From: Micromonospora sp. WMMD1155
Lineage (GTDB): Bacteria > Actinomycetota > Actinomycetes > Mycobacteriales > Micromonosporaceae
Direction: 5' to 3'
Length of the DNA stretch: 64,000 bases
Assembly (NCBI RefSeq): GCF_029581275.1
Contig: NZ_CP120742.1
Location: 6,076,501 to 6,140,500, forward strand
This document shows, one piece after another, positions 52,285 to 60,676 of the stretch. A program made the translations under genes and the position numbers. Every line of letters starts with the position of its first letter. Position 1 is the stretch's first letter. Under the pieces are notes generated by a model. It searched no databases and was not told the DNA's origin. It saw only the letters and a program-made list of their open reading frames with translations.

Positions 52285-53876
52285 CAGCCGCCTCCTTCGT
52301 GGTGGGCGCGGGCGAGGGAACGGGCCTGCTCCGCCGCCGTCGCCGGGGCCTCGGTCGACTCGGCGTGCAGGAAGTCCACGCTGCGCGCGCGCACCACCAT
52401 CGCCCGGCCCGGTGCGGAGATCACCAGATCGGACGCCGCGTGCAACGTGGCCAGATCCGGGGTCAGTTCCAGGAAGCTGCCGCCCTCGGTGGCGAGCCGC
52501 AGACTGCGGTTCACGTCGTCGACGACGATCGACTGCCCCCCGGCGGTCCGCATCGTCCAGCGGCGGGCCCGCCCGTCGTCGATGCCCGCGTCGTACGGCT
52601 CGACGGCGCCGAACAACGAACCGAGCACGATGCCCGAGGCCGGCTCGCCACCGGGCAGCACCACCAGCACGGTGTCGTCCGGGTCGGGGAGCGCCACCAG
52701 GCCCTTGCCCCGCCCCGCGCCGGGGCAGAGCACGGCGAGCCAGCCGGCGTCCAGGTCCCCGTACGCGGGCAGGGTCAACCGGACCCGCCCCAACCCGTCC
52801 GGGTCGGCGACGTCGGTGACCGAGCCCAGGGTGACCACCGCGCCGCCGGTCGGAGCCGGTGGCGGCACCGGTGGCACCGTGGAGAACCGAGTCAGGTGCC
52901 CGTCGCCGTCCACCGTGTGGATCACCTCGGTCAGCACGTACGCCCCGGCGACCGGGTCCGGCACACCACTCAGGTCGATCCGCCGGCCCGGCCGTAGCGC
53001 CGGATCGCCCTCGGCCACCCCCTCGGCGGTGACCAGTGCCGCCGCCCGGGTGTCCAGGCGGGCCTGGGCCAACGCCGCCAACTCGTCGTCGCTGCGGCCG
53101 GGCTGGTCCACGGCGGTACGCACCCCACCGGCGCCCACGTCGGCCGGGTCCGGGCGGTCGTCGGCGGACCGGCCGCAGCGCGCCTCGTCGGCCTGCTGGC
53201 TGATCACCTCGGCCCGCTGCGGGTGCCAGCCCAGCGCCACGCTCGCACCACCGGCCTGGTCGGCGTTCGTGGACAGCCGCAGGGTGTGCACGCCCGCGCC
53301 GAGGGTCAACGCGACCGGCTCCCCGTGACCGGCGAGCGTGACCAACCGGACCCCGTCACCGTCGGTGGCCAGGTGCAGCCCGGCCCGCCCGGCCACCTCC
53401 CGCAGCAGCTCCAGATCGCTGTGCCGGTGCTGCGCCAGCCGTTCCAGCCGTGGCCCGTCGACGTCGGCGGTCACCGTCAACCCCACCTCGTCGCACAACT
53501 CCCGGGCCAGCTCCACCGCGGTGACCGCGGTGAACACCCGCAACCCCTGGCGCTTGCGCAGCCGGTGCAACCGGTCGTACGCGCGCAGCCGCAGCAGCGC
53601 GGCACCGTCCGCCGCGTAGTCGACCTCCACCGCGGTCACCTCCCCGCCGAACAGGGCATCGGCGTGATCGGCCAGCCGTACGTCGAGCGTCGTGCCGGGG
53701 CGGACCGCCGGGTCGAACGCACCGGCCCCGGGGGTCGTGGCGAGCACCAGCTCGGCCTGGGTGGGCTGGTCGAGGCGTGCCGCCACACGCAGCGAGCGGA
53801 TCCGCTGACGGGCCGCGTCGGCCAGCTCGACGCCGTCGAGCCTGACCGTCAACGCCCGGGGCGCGACGCTCGTCAC
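52284..53876 (-). CDS. CIS-B VgrG-like spike protein
   Basis: This 530-residue protein combines a gpD-like hub (RLADHADALFGGEVTAVEVDYAADG, LELLREVAGRAGLHL) and a gpV/gp5 OB-fold region (VTDVADPDGLGRVRLTLPAYGDLDAGWLAVLCPGAG ... LPDPDDTVLVVLPGG). A short beta-helical C-terminus follows (SIVVDDVNRSLRLATEGGSFLELTPD). It would trimerise as the central spike. GTG 53876 overlaps the LysM-type gene's stop. Confidence 0.87.
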   Translation of the reverse strand: MTSVAPRALTVRLDGVELADAARQRIRSLRVAARLDQPTQAELVLATTPGAGAFDPAVRPGTTLDVRLADHADALFGGEVTAVEVDYAADGAALLRLRAYDRLHRLRKRQGLRVFTAVTAVELARELCDEVGLTVTADVDGPRLERLAQHRHSDLELLREVAGRAGLHLATDGDGVRLVTLAGHGEPVALTLGAGVHTLRLSTNADQAGGASVALGWHPQRAEVISQQADEARCGRSADDRPDPADVGAGGVRTAVDQPGRSDDELAALAQARLDTRAAALVTAEGVAEGDPALRPGRRIDLSGVPDPVAGAYVLTEVIHTVDGDGHLTRFSTVPPVPPPAPTGGAVVTLGSVTDVADPDGLGRVRLTLPAYGDLDAGWLAVLCPGAGRGKGLVALPDPDDTVLVVLPGGEPASGIVLGSLFGAVEPYDAGIDDGRARRWTMRTAGGQSIVVDDVNRSLRLATEGGSFLELTPDLATLHAASDLVISAPGRAMVVRARSVDFLHAESTEAPATAAEQARSLARAHHEGGG

Positions 53877-54739
53877 GGCGTACCCCCGGTCGGCATGGGG
53901 CCGGTCGCCGCACCCCAGGCGGCAGGCGCGGTGGCGATCGACGCTCCGACGAACGCCGCGCCGGCACCCACCGCCCCGGCCAGCGCCCGCGCGGCCCCGG
54001 TCACCGCCGTCGCCGTCGCGGCGGTCGGTGCCGGTGGTGGGACCGCCAGGGTCGTACCGGCCGGAACGGCGAGGGGGTCGGTGATCCGGTTGTGTTCGGC
54101 GAGCAGACGCCAGCGCAGCGGCGAGCCGAGCGCGTCGTTGGCCAGCAGGTCGAAGCGCACCCCGGAACGGCCCGGCTCGGCCGCGCCGTCGCCGGCGGCG
54201 ATCACCGCGCTGCCCGGCGCGGCGGTCGGGGTGCTCGCCGCCGCCAACTCCTCCTCGAAGCCGGCCTGCGCCTCTTCGGCCGACTCGGCGGCGCGGACCA
54301 GCTTCAGCCGCAGCCAGGACCGCCGGGGCGACCCGGTACCGGTGAACGCGTCGAACCGTTCCGCGACCGCGACGATCACGCCGGGCACGTTCCAGGTCTT
54401 GCCCCAGACCAACCGCACCAGCGGAGGTCGCAGCCAGCCATGCTCGACGGCGGAGTTCTCCGCCAGCATCCACAGCGGGCGGGTCAGCACCCGCACGTCG
54501 GCCGGACGGACCTGCGCCTCCACGAAGTCGACGTCGAAGAGCAGGTCGAGCACCAGCTCGGTCCGGCCGCCGCCGGTGAAGACCAGCGGGTCGTCGGCCA
54601 GCCCGGACCCGGTGAGCTGCCCGCCGGCGGCACCCCGACGGCGTACGCCGGCGAGTCGGGTCACCTGCACGGTCTCCGGGTTGAGCAGGCAGTCCACCCG
54701 CTCCCCGGAGGAGTCGATGAGGAAGGCCACCCGCTCCAT
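53873..54739 (-). CDS. CIS-B hub adaptor, LysM-type CIS tube protein
   Basis: The protein has 288 residues. The N-terminal AFLIDSSGERVDCLLNPETVQV and TELVLDLLFDVDF segments are typical of the CIS-type tube/hub adaptor (Afp7-like). The C-terminal part (WRLLAEHNRITDPLAVPAGTTLAVP) is a recognisable LysM motif at ~225-250. It joins the tube to the spike. A 40-residue Ala/Gly/Val-rich tail follows the LysM. Overlaps on both sides place it firmly in the operon. Confidence 0.85.
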   Translation of the reverse strand: MERVAFLIDSSGERVDCLLNPETVQVTRLAGVRRRGAAGGQLTGSGLADDPLVFTGGGRTELVLDLLFDVDFVEAQVRPADVRVLTRPLWMLAENSAVEHGWLRPPLVRLVWGKTWNVPGVIVAVAERFDAFTGTGSPRRSWLRLKLVRAAESAEEAQAGFEEELAAASTPTAAPGSAVIAAGDGAAEPGRSGVRFDLLANDALGSPLRWRLLAEHNRITDPLAVPAGTTLAVPPPAPTAATATAVTGAARALAGAVGAGAAFVGASIATAPAAWGAATGPMPTGGTP

Positions 54740-56145
54740 CAGTCGCCCGCCTGTTCCCGGTCCAGCCGACCCAGGTGGGCGGCGTCCAGCACGTCGCCCG
54801 GCACCTCCCACACCGCCCCGTCGTCAGGTAGCGCCGGCCACGGGTCGGCGGCCGTCACCTGCGGCGGCATCGCCGGGAGGGCCGTGCTCGCCGGCCAGTG
54901 TCCACCCGGTCCGCGATCCGGACGGCCGACCCGATCCGCCGCATCAACCTCGATGCGTTGAACGGGCCGCTGCCCGCCCTGCGGTAGCGCCGCCTGGTCG
55001 AGCTGCCCAGGCGACACCCGCTCGCCCGGCAGGGCGGGCCACGGCCCACCGCGCACAGCCCCACCCCCACCCCCACCCCAGCCCCCACCGTCCCCACCCC
55101 ACCCCTCGTCAGCGGCTGGACGTGTAGATCTTGGAAGGAACGTGCCACTGGAGGGGCCGAAATCCTCCAAGATCTCGCCGACGGCGAGGGCTGGGGTGGG
55201 GGGTGGGGTGGGGGTAAGGGTGGGGGTGGGGGTGGCGGGTGGTTGGCGGGGGGACGCCGGCTCTGGGCCGTGCTGATCGGCGGGCTTCAGGGCGGGGAGG
55301 TCGGCGGACTTCAGAGTGGGAGATGAGACGCTGCCGGACCGCGAGATGTGGCCGGGCCCCGAGTTGCCGTCTCGGGTAGCCACTCTGGGCGTGTCGCTCC
55401 ACCCCGCCGTCGGACGCGCGTCCGGCGTGGTGCCCGGCCGCCCGACGTGGCTCAGCAGGCGCGGTCCGGCGACGTCGTACGCCGCGCCGGTCGTACCGAA
55501 CCCACCCGCCCGGTCGGGGTCACCATGCGACGGAACGGTCCCCGCCGCGCCGCGCCTTCCGGTGGTGCCGAGGCCTTCGGGCCTGACCGCACCTTCGGGC
55601 CTGACCGCATGTCCAGGCCGAGCCGCACCTTCCGGCACGCTGACGGTTTCCGCGCCGACCGCCGCGTCGAGGTCACCCGCCGCAGGGTCGCCGGACGTGC
55701 CAGCGTTGCCCGTCGTGCCGGGGGCCGACAGCCGGGTGGCGTCGCGCTCGACACCGGTGCCGGTGGAGAGGCCGAGGTCGGCGGGGTGCCGGGACAGGTC
55801 CGCGACCAGGCTGCCGGCCCGGCCCAGGGCGAACCGTCGCTCGGCAGCGGTCGGGGCCGCGGTAGCGTCGCCGGACCCCCCGTGCTGGTCTTCGGGGCCC
55901 CGCGTCTGCTCGGTCTGCGGCGGTGCCGGGTCGAGGTCCAGGTCGCGCAGCAGGCCGGGGGCGTGCGTGGCCACCACGTCCAACCAGTGTTGCGGGGGTT
56001 CCCCGAAGCGGCGTGGCGGGTCCGGCGGGGGCTCCGGACGGGTTCGCCCGGCGGGCTCGACCCGTCCGGCGAGGCGCTGGACCGCGCCGGCGGCCGAGCG
56101 CAGCCGCCCGGCCAGCCAGCTACGCGGGTGCCGGCGCGGCGGCAC
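54739..56145 (-). CDS. CIS-B disordered Pro/Gly-rich protein
   Basis: This 468-residue low-complexity protein has a basic N-terminal helix (PRSWLAGRLRSAAGAVQRLAG), then long Pro/Gly/Thr/Ala-rich disorder, a Thr-Pro run and a Gly-Trp run. Short recurring WPALP motifs lie near the C-terminus (GPWPALPGE, DPWPALPDD). The gene lies between tube and LysM-type genes with overlapping ends (26 bp with tube, TGATG with LysM gene), so it is translated with them. It could be a tape-measure substitute or an assembly scaffold. A REP-like inverted repeat sits inside it. No enzyme domain is seen. Confidence 0.6.
   Translation of the reverse strand: MPPRRHPRSWLAGRLRSAAGAVQRLAGRVEPAGRTRPEPPPDPPRRFGEPPQHWLDVVATHAPGLLRDLDLDPAPPQTEQTRGPEDQHGGSGDATAAPTAAERRFALGRAGSLVADLSRHPADLGLSTGTGVERDATRLSAPGTTGNAGTSGDPAAGDLDAAVGAETVSVPEGAARPGHAVRPEGAVRPEGLGTTGRRGAAGTVPSHGDPDRAGGFGTTGAAYDVAGPRLLSHVGRPGTTPDARPTAGWSDTPRVATRDGNSGPGHISRSGSVSSPTLKSADLPALKPADQHGPEPASPRQPPATPTPTLTPTPPPTPALAVGEILEDFGPSSGTFLPRSTRPAADEGWGGDGGGWGGGGGGAVRGGPWPALPGERVSPGQLDQAALPQGGQRPVQRIEVDAADRVGRPDRGPGGHWPASTALPAMPPQVTAADPWPALPDDGAVWEVPGDVLDAAHLGRLDREQAGD
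55126..55175. repeat. REP-like inverted repeat inside the disordered-protein gene
   Basis: AGATCTTGGA (55126-55135) and TCCAAGATCT (55166-55175) flank a 30-bp spacer with further partial pairing. It lies in frame between the Thr-Pro and Gly-Trp runs, next to strand-asymmetric CCCCAC/GGGGTG tracts (about 55060-55115 and 55190-55245). It looks like an inserted dispersed repeat. Confidence 0.55.
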
Positions 56146-56605
56146 CGCCGGTCTCCAGCTCCAGGCCCTCGTAGCGCAGGGTCAACGAGGCGATGGCGAT
56201 CTCGTGGCTGAGGGTGTTGAGGTGCGCGCCACGCCACCGGGTGGGCCAGGCGTCGATCAGGTTCCAGCGCAGCACCTCCGCGGTGCCGACCGAGTCGAGC
56301 AGCACCACGGAGACGTTGCGGCGGTTGAGGGTGCCCTGCGCGGTGGCGTTCACCCAGTCCCACAGCTCGCGGGAGGCGGTGAGGCCGAAGTGCAACGTCA
56401 CCGGCTCGTACTCGGCCTGCCCGGGCACCATCCGCATCCGGCCCAGGCCGTGCTCCCGGTACGGCTGCCCGGGGATGTTCACCTCCAGGCCGGTCATCTC
56501 GGTGAAGTGGCCGTTCGTGACTCCGTTGATGAGCAGCCGGAAGTTGTACGCCCGGTAGGGGTCGACCGGCGCGCCGGGCTGCTGCGGGGTGGCTGGGGTG
56601 GGCAT
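56120..56605 (-). CDS. CIS-B inner tube protein
   Basis: This 161-residue protein has the DPYRAYNFRLLINGVTNGHF start, GLEVNIPGQPYREHG, and VTLHFGLTASRELWDWV, the standard conserved features of T4 gp19-like tube subunits in extracellular CIS. The ATG lies 1 bp after the sheath stop, so the two major structural proteins are made together. Confidence 0.92.
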   Translation of the reverse strand: MPTPATPQQPGAPVDPYRAYNFRLLINGVTNGHFTEMTGLEVNIPGQPYREHGLGRMRMVPGQAEYEPVTLHFGLTASRELWDWVNATAQGTLNRRNVSVVLLDSVGTAEVLRWNLIDAWPTRWRGAHLNTLSHEIAIASLTLRYEGLELETGGAAAPAPA

Positions 56606-56606
56606 G

Positions 56607-57866
56607 TCAGCCTCCGATCGTCTCGGTCTCGGTGCCGCCGGCCCACTGGCTCAGCTTGAACACCACGAACTCGGCGGGCTTGACGACGGCGATGCCGATG
56701 TGGGCGATGACCATGCCGGCGTCGCGTACGTCGGGCGGGTTGGTCTCCTCGTCGCACTTGACGAAGAACGCCTCCTCGGGGCTGCGCCCCAGCAGCGCGC
56801 CGTCGCGCCAGACCCGGGTGAGGAACGCCCCGATGTCACGCCGGATCGAGCGCCAGAGGGTGAAGTCGTTGGGCTCGAACACCATCCACCGGGTGCCGTT
56901 GGCGATGGCCTGTTCGATGGCGATGCTCAGCCGCCGTACGTTGAGGTAGCGCCACTCGCTGGCCTCGGCGGCGAGCGTACGGGCGCCCCAGACGCGGATG
57001 CCCTCGCCGGCGAAGTACCGGATCACGTTGACGCCCTTGGGGTTGAGCACGTCGTGTTCCGGTCGGGTGACCAGGTAGCCCAGGTCGACGGCGCCGCGTA
57101 CGGGTTCGTTGGCCGGTGCCTTGTGCACGCCGCGCAGGGCGTCGGTGCGGGCCCAGATGCCCGCCAGGTGCCCGCTCGGCGGCGTCAGCTCCAACTCGCC
57201 GCTGATCGGGTCGCGTACCCGCAGCCACGGGTAGTAGAAGGCACCGAACTCCGACTGCCGTGGCCGGTACGCCGCCCCCTCGTGCCCGCCGGAGCCGCCC
57301 GGCTGGGCCGAGCCGCCGCCGGAGCCGCCCGCGCCGCCGCCCGTACCCCCGTCGGGCTTGGGGGGTTTGCCGGAGGACGGTGTGGCGACCCGGGTCAACG
57401 CGGAGATGTCGTCGATGTCCGGTGCCGGATCGCAGATCGCCACCATGGTGCGGGTGCGTTCGGCCATGCTCAGCAGCGCCTCGTGCGACACCGGGTCGTG
57501 GAAGCCGGGGGCGGCGATGATGGAGATCTCGTCGACGGCTTCCAGCAGTTGCAGGCCACCGCGTTTCTGCCCGGTGCCGGTGATCGCGCCGCCCTCGCCG
57601 ACGTTGACCACCCAGCAGCGGGCGCCCCCGTTGTCCAGGAAGCCGAACACCGCCCGGGCCAGCGGAGTGCTCTCCACCCGCTCACCACCGGCGAAGAGCC
57701 GCAGGAACTCCGTCCAGTTGTTGACCGGCACCGCCTTGCCCAGGTGGGCGGAGCGGTCCGGGGCGACGCCGACGAACGCGGCGATGCTGGTGCTCGCCGG
57801 GCCGATCGGTCGGGCGCCGCTGGGGACCTCCTCGACATAGATGCCGGGGGAGAAGTAGCTGGGCAT
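56607..57866 (-). CDS. CIS-B contractile sheath protein
   Basis: The protein has 419 residues. The N-terminal YFSPGIYVEEVPSGARPI and IAAFVGVAP, and the C-terminal FEPNDFTLWRSIRRDIGAFL, FFVKCDEETNPP and AEFVVFKLSQW, are classic for eCIS/phage sheath proteins. Residues ~168-200 are a Gly/Ser-rich insertion (about 30 residues) between the two halves, probably a surface loop. It is preceded by the DUF4255-type gene (22-bp gap). Confidence 0.95.
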   Translation of the reverse strand: MPSYFSPGIYVEEVPSGARPIGPASTSIAAFVGVAPDRSAHLGKAVPVNNWTEFLRLFAGGERVESTPLARAVFGFLDNGGARCWVVNVGEGGAITGTGQKRGGLQLLEAVDEISIIAAPGFHDPVSHEALLSMAERTRTMVAICDPAPDIDDISALTRVATPSSGKPPKPDGGTGGGAGGSGGGSAQPGGSGGHEGAAYRPRQSEFGAFYYPWLRVRDPISGELELTPPSGHLAGIWARTDALRGVHKAPANEPVRGAVDLGYLVTRPEHDVLNPKGVNVIRYFAGEGIRVWGARTLAAEASEWRYLNVRRLSIAIEQAIANGTRWMVFEPNDFTLWRSIRRDIGAFLTRVWRDGALLGRSPEEAFFVKCDEETNPPDVRDAGMVIAHIGIAVVKPAEFVVFKLSQWAGGTETETIGG

Positions 57867-57888
57867 CGGTCCTCCTGTGCGGTGGGCG

Positions 57889-58587
57889 TCAGTGGGTCGG
57901 TGGCGCGCAGACGATGACGAGGTCGGGTTCGGTGGGGTCGACGTCGGCGGTGAGGACGAGGCCGCGGCCGGTCAGCCGGAGCCGGACCGGACCCGGGTGC
58001 TCGGGGTCGTGGGGGACGCCGACGATCAGGAACCGGCCGTCGGGGTCGGTGCGGGTGGCGGACCCGGTGGCCGCGAGTTCGACCCGCATCGCGGCGAGGG
58101 GTTGGTCCTCGGGGCCGACCACCCGGCCGGTGAGGGAGTGCACCCCGAGTTGCCGCAGTCGCAACGGTTGCCGGACCGGCGGCGCCGACGGGGTCGGGTG
58201 GTCCACCTGCGCGGGCACGTCGATCAGCAGCGCCGGGCGGGGCGCCGTGCCGAACGCGGTCCAGAGTGGTGGGTCACCGGCCTCCAGGACGACTGCGTAA
58301 CCACCCTCGGTGGTGGCGGCGGTGAGCACCCGGTCCAGCCGGGGCAACCCGGCCGGACCGGTCGCGCAGATCAGGTAGCGGACCGTGAACCGGTACGGTT
58401 CGCGGACCGCGCCGCTGGACCGGGTCTGCCGGGCCGGGCGTAACTCCAGCGGCCAGACGGTGAGCCCGGAGGCGTCACCGTCGGTGCGGGGCGGGCCGAC
58501 CGGGACGGGCTCTCCCACCGCGCTGGTGAGCCAGGAGGCCAACTCGGCGGTGGCCGTCTCGATCGGACCGCGCCCATCGGTGCTCAT
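57889..58587 (-). CDS. CIS-B DUF4255-type tail terminator protein
   Basis: The protein has 232 residues. The N-terminal ~120 residues (ELRPARQTRSSGAVREPYRFTVRYLICATG, LDRVLTAA) match the DUF4255/Pvc16-like proteins thought to cap the tube end. The C-terminal ~85 residues look like a carboxypeptidase-regulatory-like beta domain (TGRVVGPEDQPLAAMRVEL ... DPDGRFLIVGVP). It is coupled to the HExxH membrane gene by ATGA. Confidence 0.75.
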   Translation of the reverse strand: MSTDGRGPIETATAELASWLTSAVGEPVPVGPPRTDGDASGLTVWPLELRPARQTRSSGAVREPYRFTVRYLICATGPAGLPRLDRVLTAATTEGGYAVVLEAGDPPLWTAFGTAPRPALLIDVPAQVDHPTPSAPPVRQPLRLRQLGVHSLTGRVVGPEDQPLAAMRVELAATGSATRTDPDGRFLIVGVPHDPEHPGPVRLRLTGRGLVLTADVDPTEPDLVIVCAPPTH

Positions 58588-59192
58588 CGCGGCGGCGTCC
58601 CCTGGATCCGGTACGCGATGGCCTCGTTCCACACGTGCGGGTAGACACCGATCTCGAAGTACCTGGTGAACCGGTTGATCGGGGCGTTGGTGTGGTCGTG
58701 GTAGAGCAACCACACCGGGGCGATGGTGAACAGCACGTAGTTCGCCAGGACCAGCGGGATGTAGAACGGCCCGAGCAGGCGGCCCTGGAAGATGTGCACG
58801 TCCTCGTGCCGTTGGATGCTCGAGCTGGCGCCGGCGCAGACGGTGCCGATGGTGGTGGCGTAGCGGGGCGAGACCCCCTCCACCACGCAGACCCGCCCGC
58901 TGCCGGCCGAGGTGGGCCGGTCCAGCGAGTGCCCGAAGATCAGGTGTGCGGCCAGGTAGACGGCCCCGACGACCGTGTTGAGCAGGCTCCAGGTGTGGTC
59001 GACGACGAAGAGGAAGATGCCGCGCGCGTCCGGCGCGTACACCCCGGCGGAGGCCACCGCCCAGCCGAAGACCGCGCCGACCAGCGTGCCGACGGCCGCG
59101 CCGATCAGCAGCCCGATCGGGCCACCGGCGAGGAAGCCGAAGAGAGCGCCGAGAACGACCTGGACCGCCGCGCTGAGGATTCCGAAGACCAT
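58584..59192 (-). CDS. CIS-B membrane protein with HExxH motif
   Basis: The protein has 202 residues. The N-terminal ~50 residues are a Gly-zipper-like hydrophobic region (GALFGFLAGGPIGLLIGAAVG), followed by another span near 62-85. H129-E-D-V-H133 is an HExxH zinc-protease-like motif, followed by FQGRLLGPFYIPLVLANY, another hydrophobic stretch and WNEAIAYRI with E190 as a possible third ligand. It sits first to third in CIS-B, just upstream of the DUF4255-type gene. It may be a membrane peptidase, a maturation factor or an effector. Catalysis is not proven. Confidence 0.65.
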   Translation of the reverse strand: MVFGILSAAVQVVLGALFGFLAGGPIGLLIGAAVGTLVGAVFGWAVASAGVYAPDARGIFLFVVDHTWSLLNTVVGAVYLAAHLIFGHSLDRPTSAGSGRVCVVEGVSPRYATTIGTVCAGASSSIQRHEDVHIFQGRLLGPFYIPLVLANYVLFTIAPVWLLYHDHTNAPINRFTRYFEIGVYPHVWNEAIAYRIQGTPPR

Positions 59193-59203
59193 GACGTCAC
59201 CTC

Positions 59204-59548
59204 TCAGACCCAGGAGCGGATGAAACGGGGTTCGCGGTTCTGCGCGACCTGGGTCGGCGACGCCTGGGTCGCCTGCCGGTTGCCGGGCGGGAACTGGTTG
59301 ACGCCGAGTGCGGCGGAGAAGATGACCAGCGCGTTGAAGAACGCGATGATCCACTTCTCGCCGCCGGCGTCGTCGGCGAACGCCGCGGTCACGTAGGACA
59401 GCAGCAACGCGATGCCGATGGCGATCCACTTGCGAAGCTTGTCTCCGCTGGGCCCGATGAGCCCGCCGATGACGTTGGTGGCCAGCAGGGTCGCGGCGCT
59501 GGCACCGGCCAGGCTGCCCAGGGCTGCCCAGGTGAAGAGATCGTTCAT
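59204..59548 (-). CDS. Small holin-like membrane protein in CIS-B
   Basis: This 114-residue protein has three hydrophobic segments (residues ~5-32, 40-60 and 68-85) and a polar C-terminal tail. Small size, Ala/Gly-rich spans and a place at the head of a contractile-tail operon recall holins, but this is a layout argument only. A GGGGGA lies 7-12 nt before ATG 59548. It is 11 bp before the HExxH gene. Confidence 0.6.
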   Translation of the reverse strand: MNDLFTWAALGSLAGASAATLLATNVIGGLIGPSGDKLRKWIAIGIALLLSYVTAAFADDAGGEKWIIAFFNALVIFSAALGVNQFPPGNRQATQASPTQVAQNREPRFIRSWV

Positions 59549-59693
59549 GGCGATCCCCCTTTTCTGCGATGGTGCGACCGGGATGTGGTGGTGGTGAGGT
59601 GCGGTGCTCCCACCGGGAGCACCGGGGCCGGTCGCCGTCGTCTCGGGGGCGGCCGGAGCCGGGCGCGGCCGGCGGTGCCGGCCACCGGGTGGA

Positions 59694-60467
59694 TCAGCCG
59701 GGCCCCGGGGCGCTGGCGGGCGGGCCCGGCGGGGTCGGCCCGGGCGCAGCCGGCGCGGTGGGCTGACGGCGGCGCAAGAGGAGTACGCCCACCGCGGCGA
59801 GCAGCAGCAGAAGGAGTACGCCGCCACCGACCAGCAACCAGGGGAACCCGCTGTCGTCGCCGGCGGCGGCCGGCGAGGCGGAGGGTCGAGGTGGCGCCTC
59901 GGCCACGGCCCGCAGCTCGGTCGGCTTGTCCTGGTTGGCGTCGACCTTCCAGCTCACCGAACGGCCGTTGACAGTGCCGTTGCTGTCGATCACGCGGCCG
60001 GGAAATGTCACCGAGATCTCGAACGACATGAGCTTGAGGAACGCCTGCTGTTGCTGCGGATTCTGCTGCGTGACCTTTCCGCCGTATTTCTTCGGGTCCA
60101 GTGGCAGTGTGAAACGGTAGAGATCGCCGTCCCGGACCAGTTTCACGCTCTCCGTGTCGAAACCGGCCAGCGGCGCCCTGCGGTAACTGATCTGCGAGCC
60201 GTAGAAAGTGTCGTCCTGGTAAATGGTCTCTTCTCCGGCCGGCAGCGCGGGAATGCTCTGCCGCAGCTCCGCGAAGGCGGCCGGGACGTTCTTGTTCCGC
60301 GCGCTCAACACCTGCTTCTGGGCCGTCAGCAGCAGTTGACCGTCGACCGTGTCGTCGGCGTTGACGGTGAGACCCATGTTGAGTTGCATGCAACCGCTGA
60401 GCGCGGCGAGCAGAATGAGACACACCGCGACGCGGAGTGCCTTACCGCGGTTGACTCTCCTGTTCAT
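59694..60467 (-). CDS. LppM-like lipoprotein with C-terminal anchor
   Basis: This 257-residue protein has a lipoprotein signal (KALRVAVCLILLAALSGC, lipobox LSGC). An LppM-type domain follows (MQLNMGLTVNADDTVDGQLLL through the VTFPGRVIDSNGTVNG segment), then a Pro/Ser joint, a transmembrane helix (~212-232) and a Pro-rich cytoplasmic tail. It is 145 bp upstream of the holin-like gene on the same strand, so membership in CIS-B is uncertain. LppM-like proteins occur widely in actinobacterial envelopes. Confidence 0.75.
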   Translation of the reverse strand: MNRRVNRGKALRVAVCLILLAALSGCMQLNMGLTVNADDTVDGQLLLTAQKQVLSARNKNVPAAFAELRQSIPALPAGEETIYQDDTFYGSQISYRRAPLAGFDTESVKLVRDGDLYRFTLPLDPKKYGGKVTQQNPQQQQAFLKLMSFEISVTFPGRVIDSNGTVNGRSVSWKVDANQDKPTELRAVAEAPPRPSASPAAAGDDSGFPWLLVGGGVLLLLLLAAVGVLLLRRRQPTAPAAPGPTPPGPPASAPGPG

Positions 60468-60478
60468 GGGCTCAGTGT

Positions 60479-60496
60479 GTGTGATCGCTTTCACAC
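60479..60496 (-). promoter_or_regulatory. Crp-type site upstream of the LppM-like gene
   Basis: GTGTGA-N6-TCACAC is a perfect match to the actinobacterial Crp/GlxR consensus, 12 bp before ATG 60467. A possible -10 (TACAAT) lies at 60536-60531 on the minus strand, which would put the site in the leader, a position that suits repression. Site strength is high; function is inferred. Confidence 0.6.
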
Positions 60497-60676
60497 CGGC
60501 AGTCAGCGATCGGTCACAAGACAGTCGCCGATTGTACGGGCGCGCTGTCGCCTTCGAATGATCCCGCCGACGGCCCCGATGAATATTCTGGAGTGTTGGG
60601 CCACCATTGTTGATCAATTCCTCGCCGCCGCCGTGATGTGTCGCGACGGCGGTCGGCCGGACGGCCACGGGTCGGC

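Noticed and set aside
55316..56659. 447-codon plus-strand frame opposite the disordered CIS-B gene
   Set aside because: Antisense, low-complexity, with no start context; overlaps established tube and disordered-protein genes that are fixed by operon overlaps.
46229..60467. CIS-B as a type VI secretion system
   Set aside because: No TssB/TssC two-part sheath, TssJLM membrane complex or ClpV; the gene set (DUF4255, LysM-type hub, gpI, single sheath) is of the extracellular CIS/phage-tail kind.
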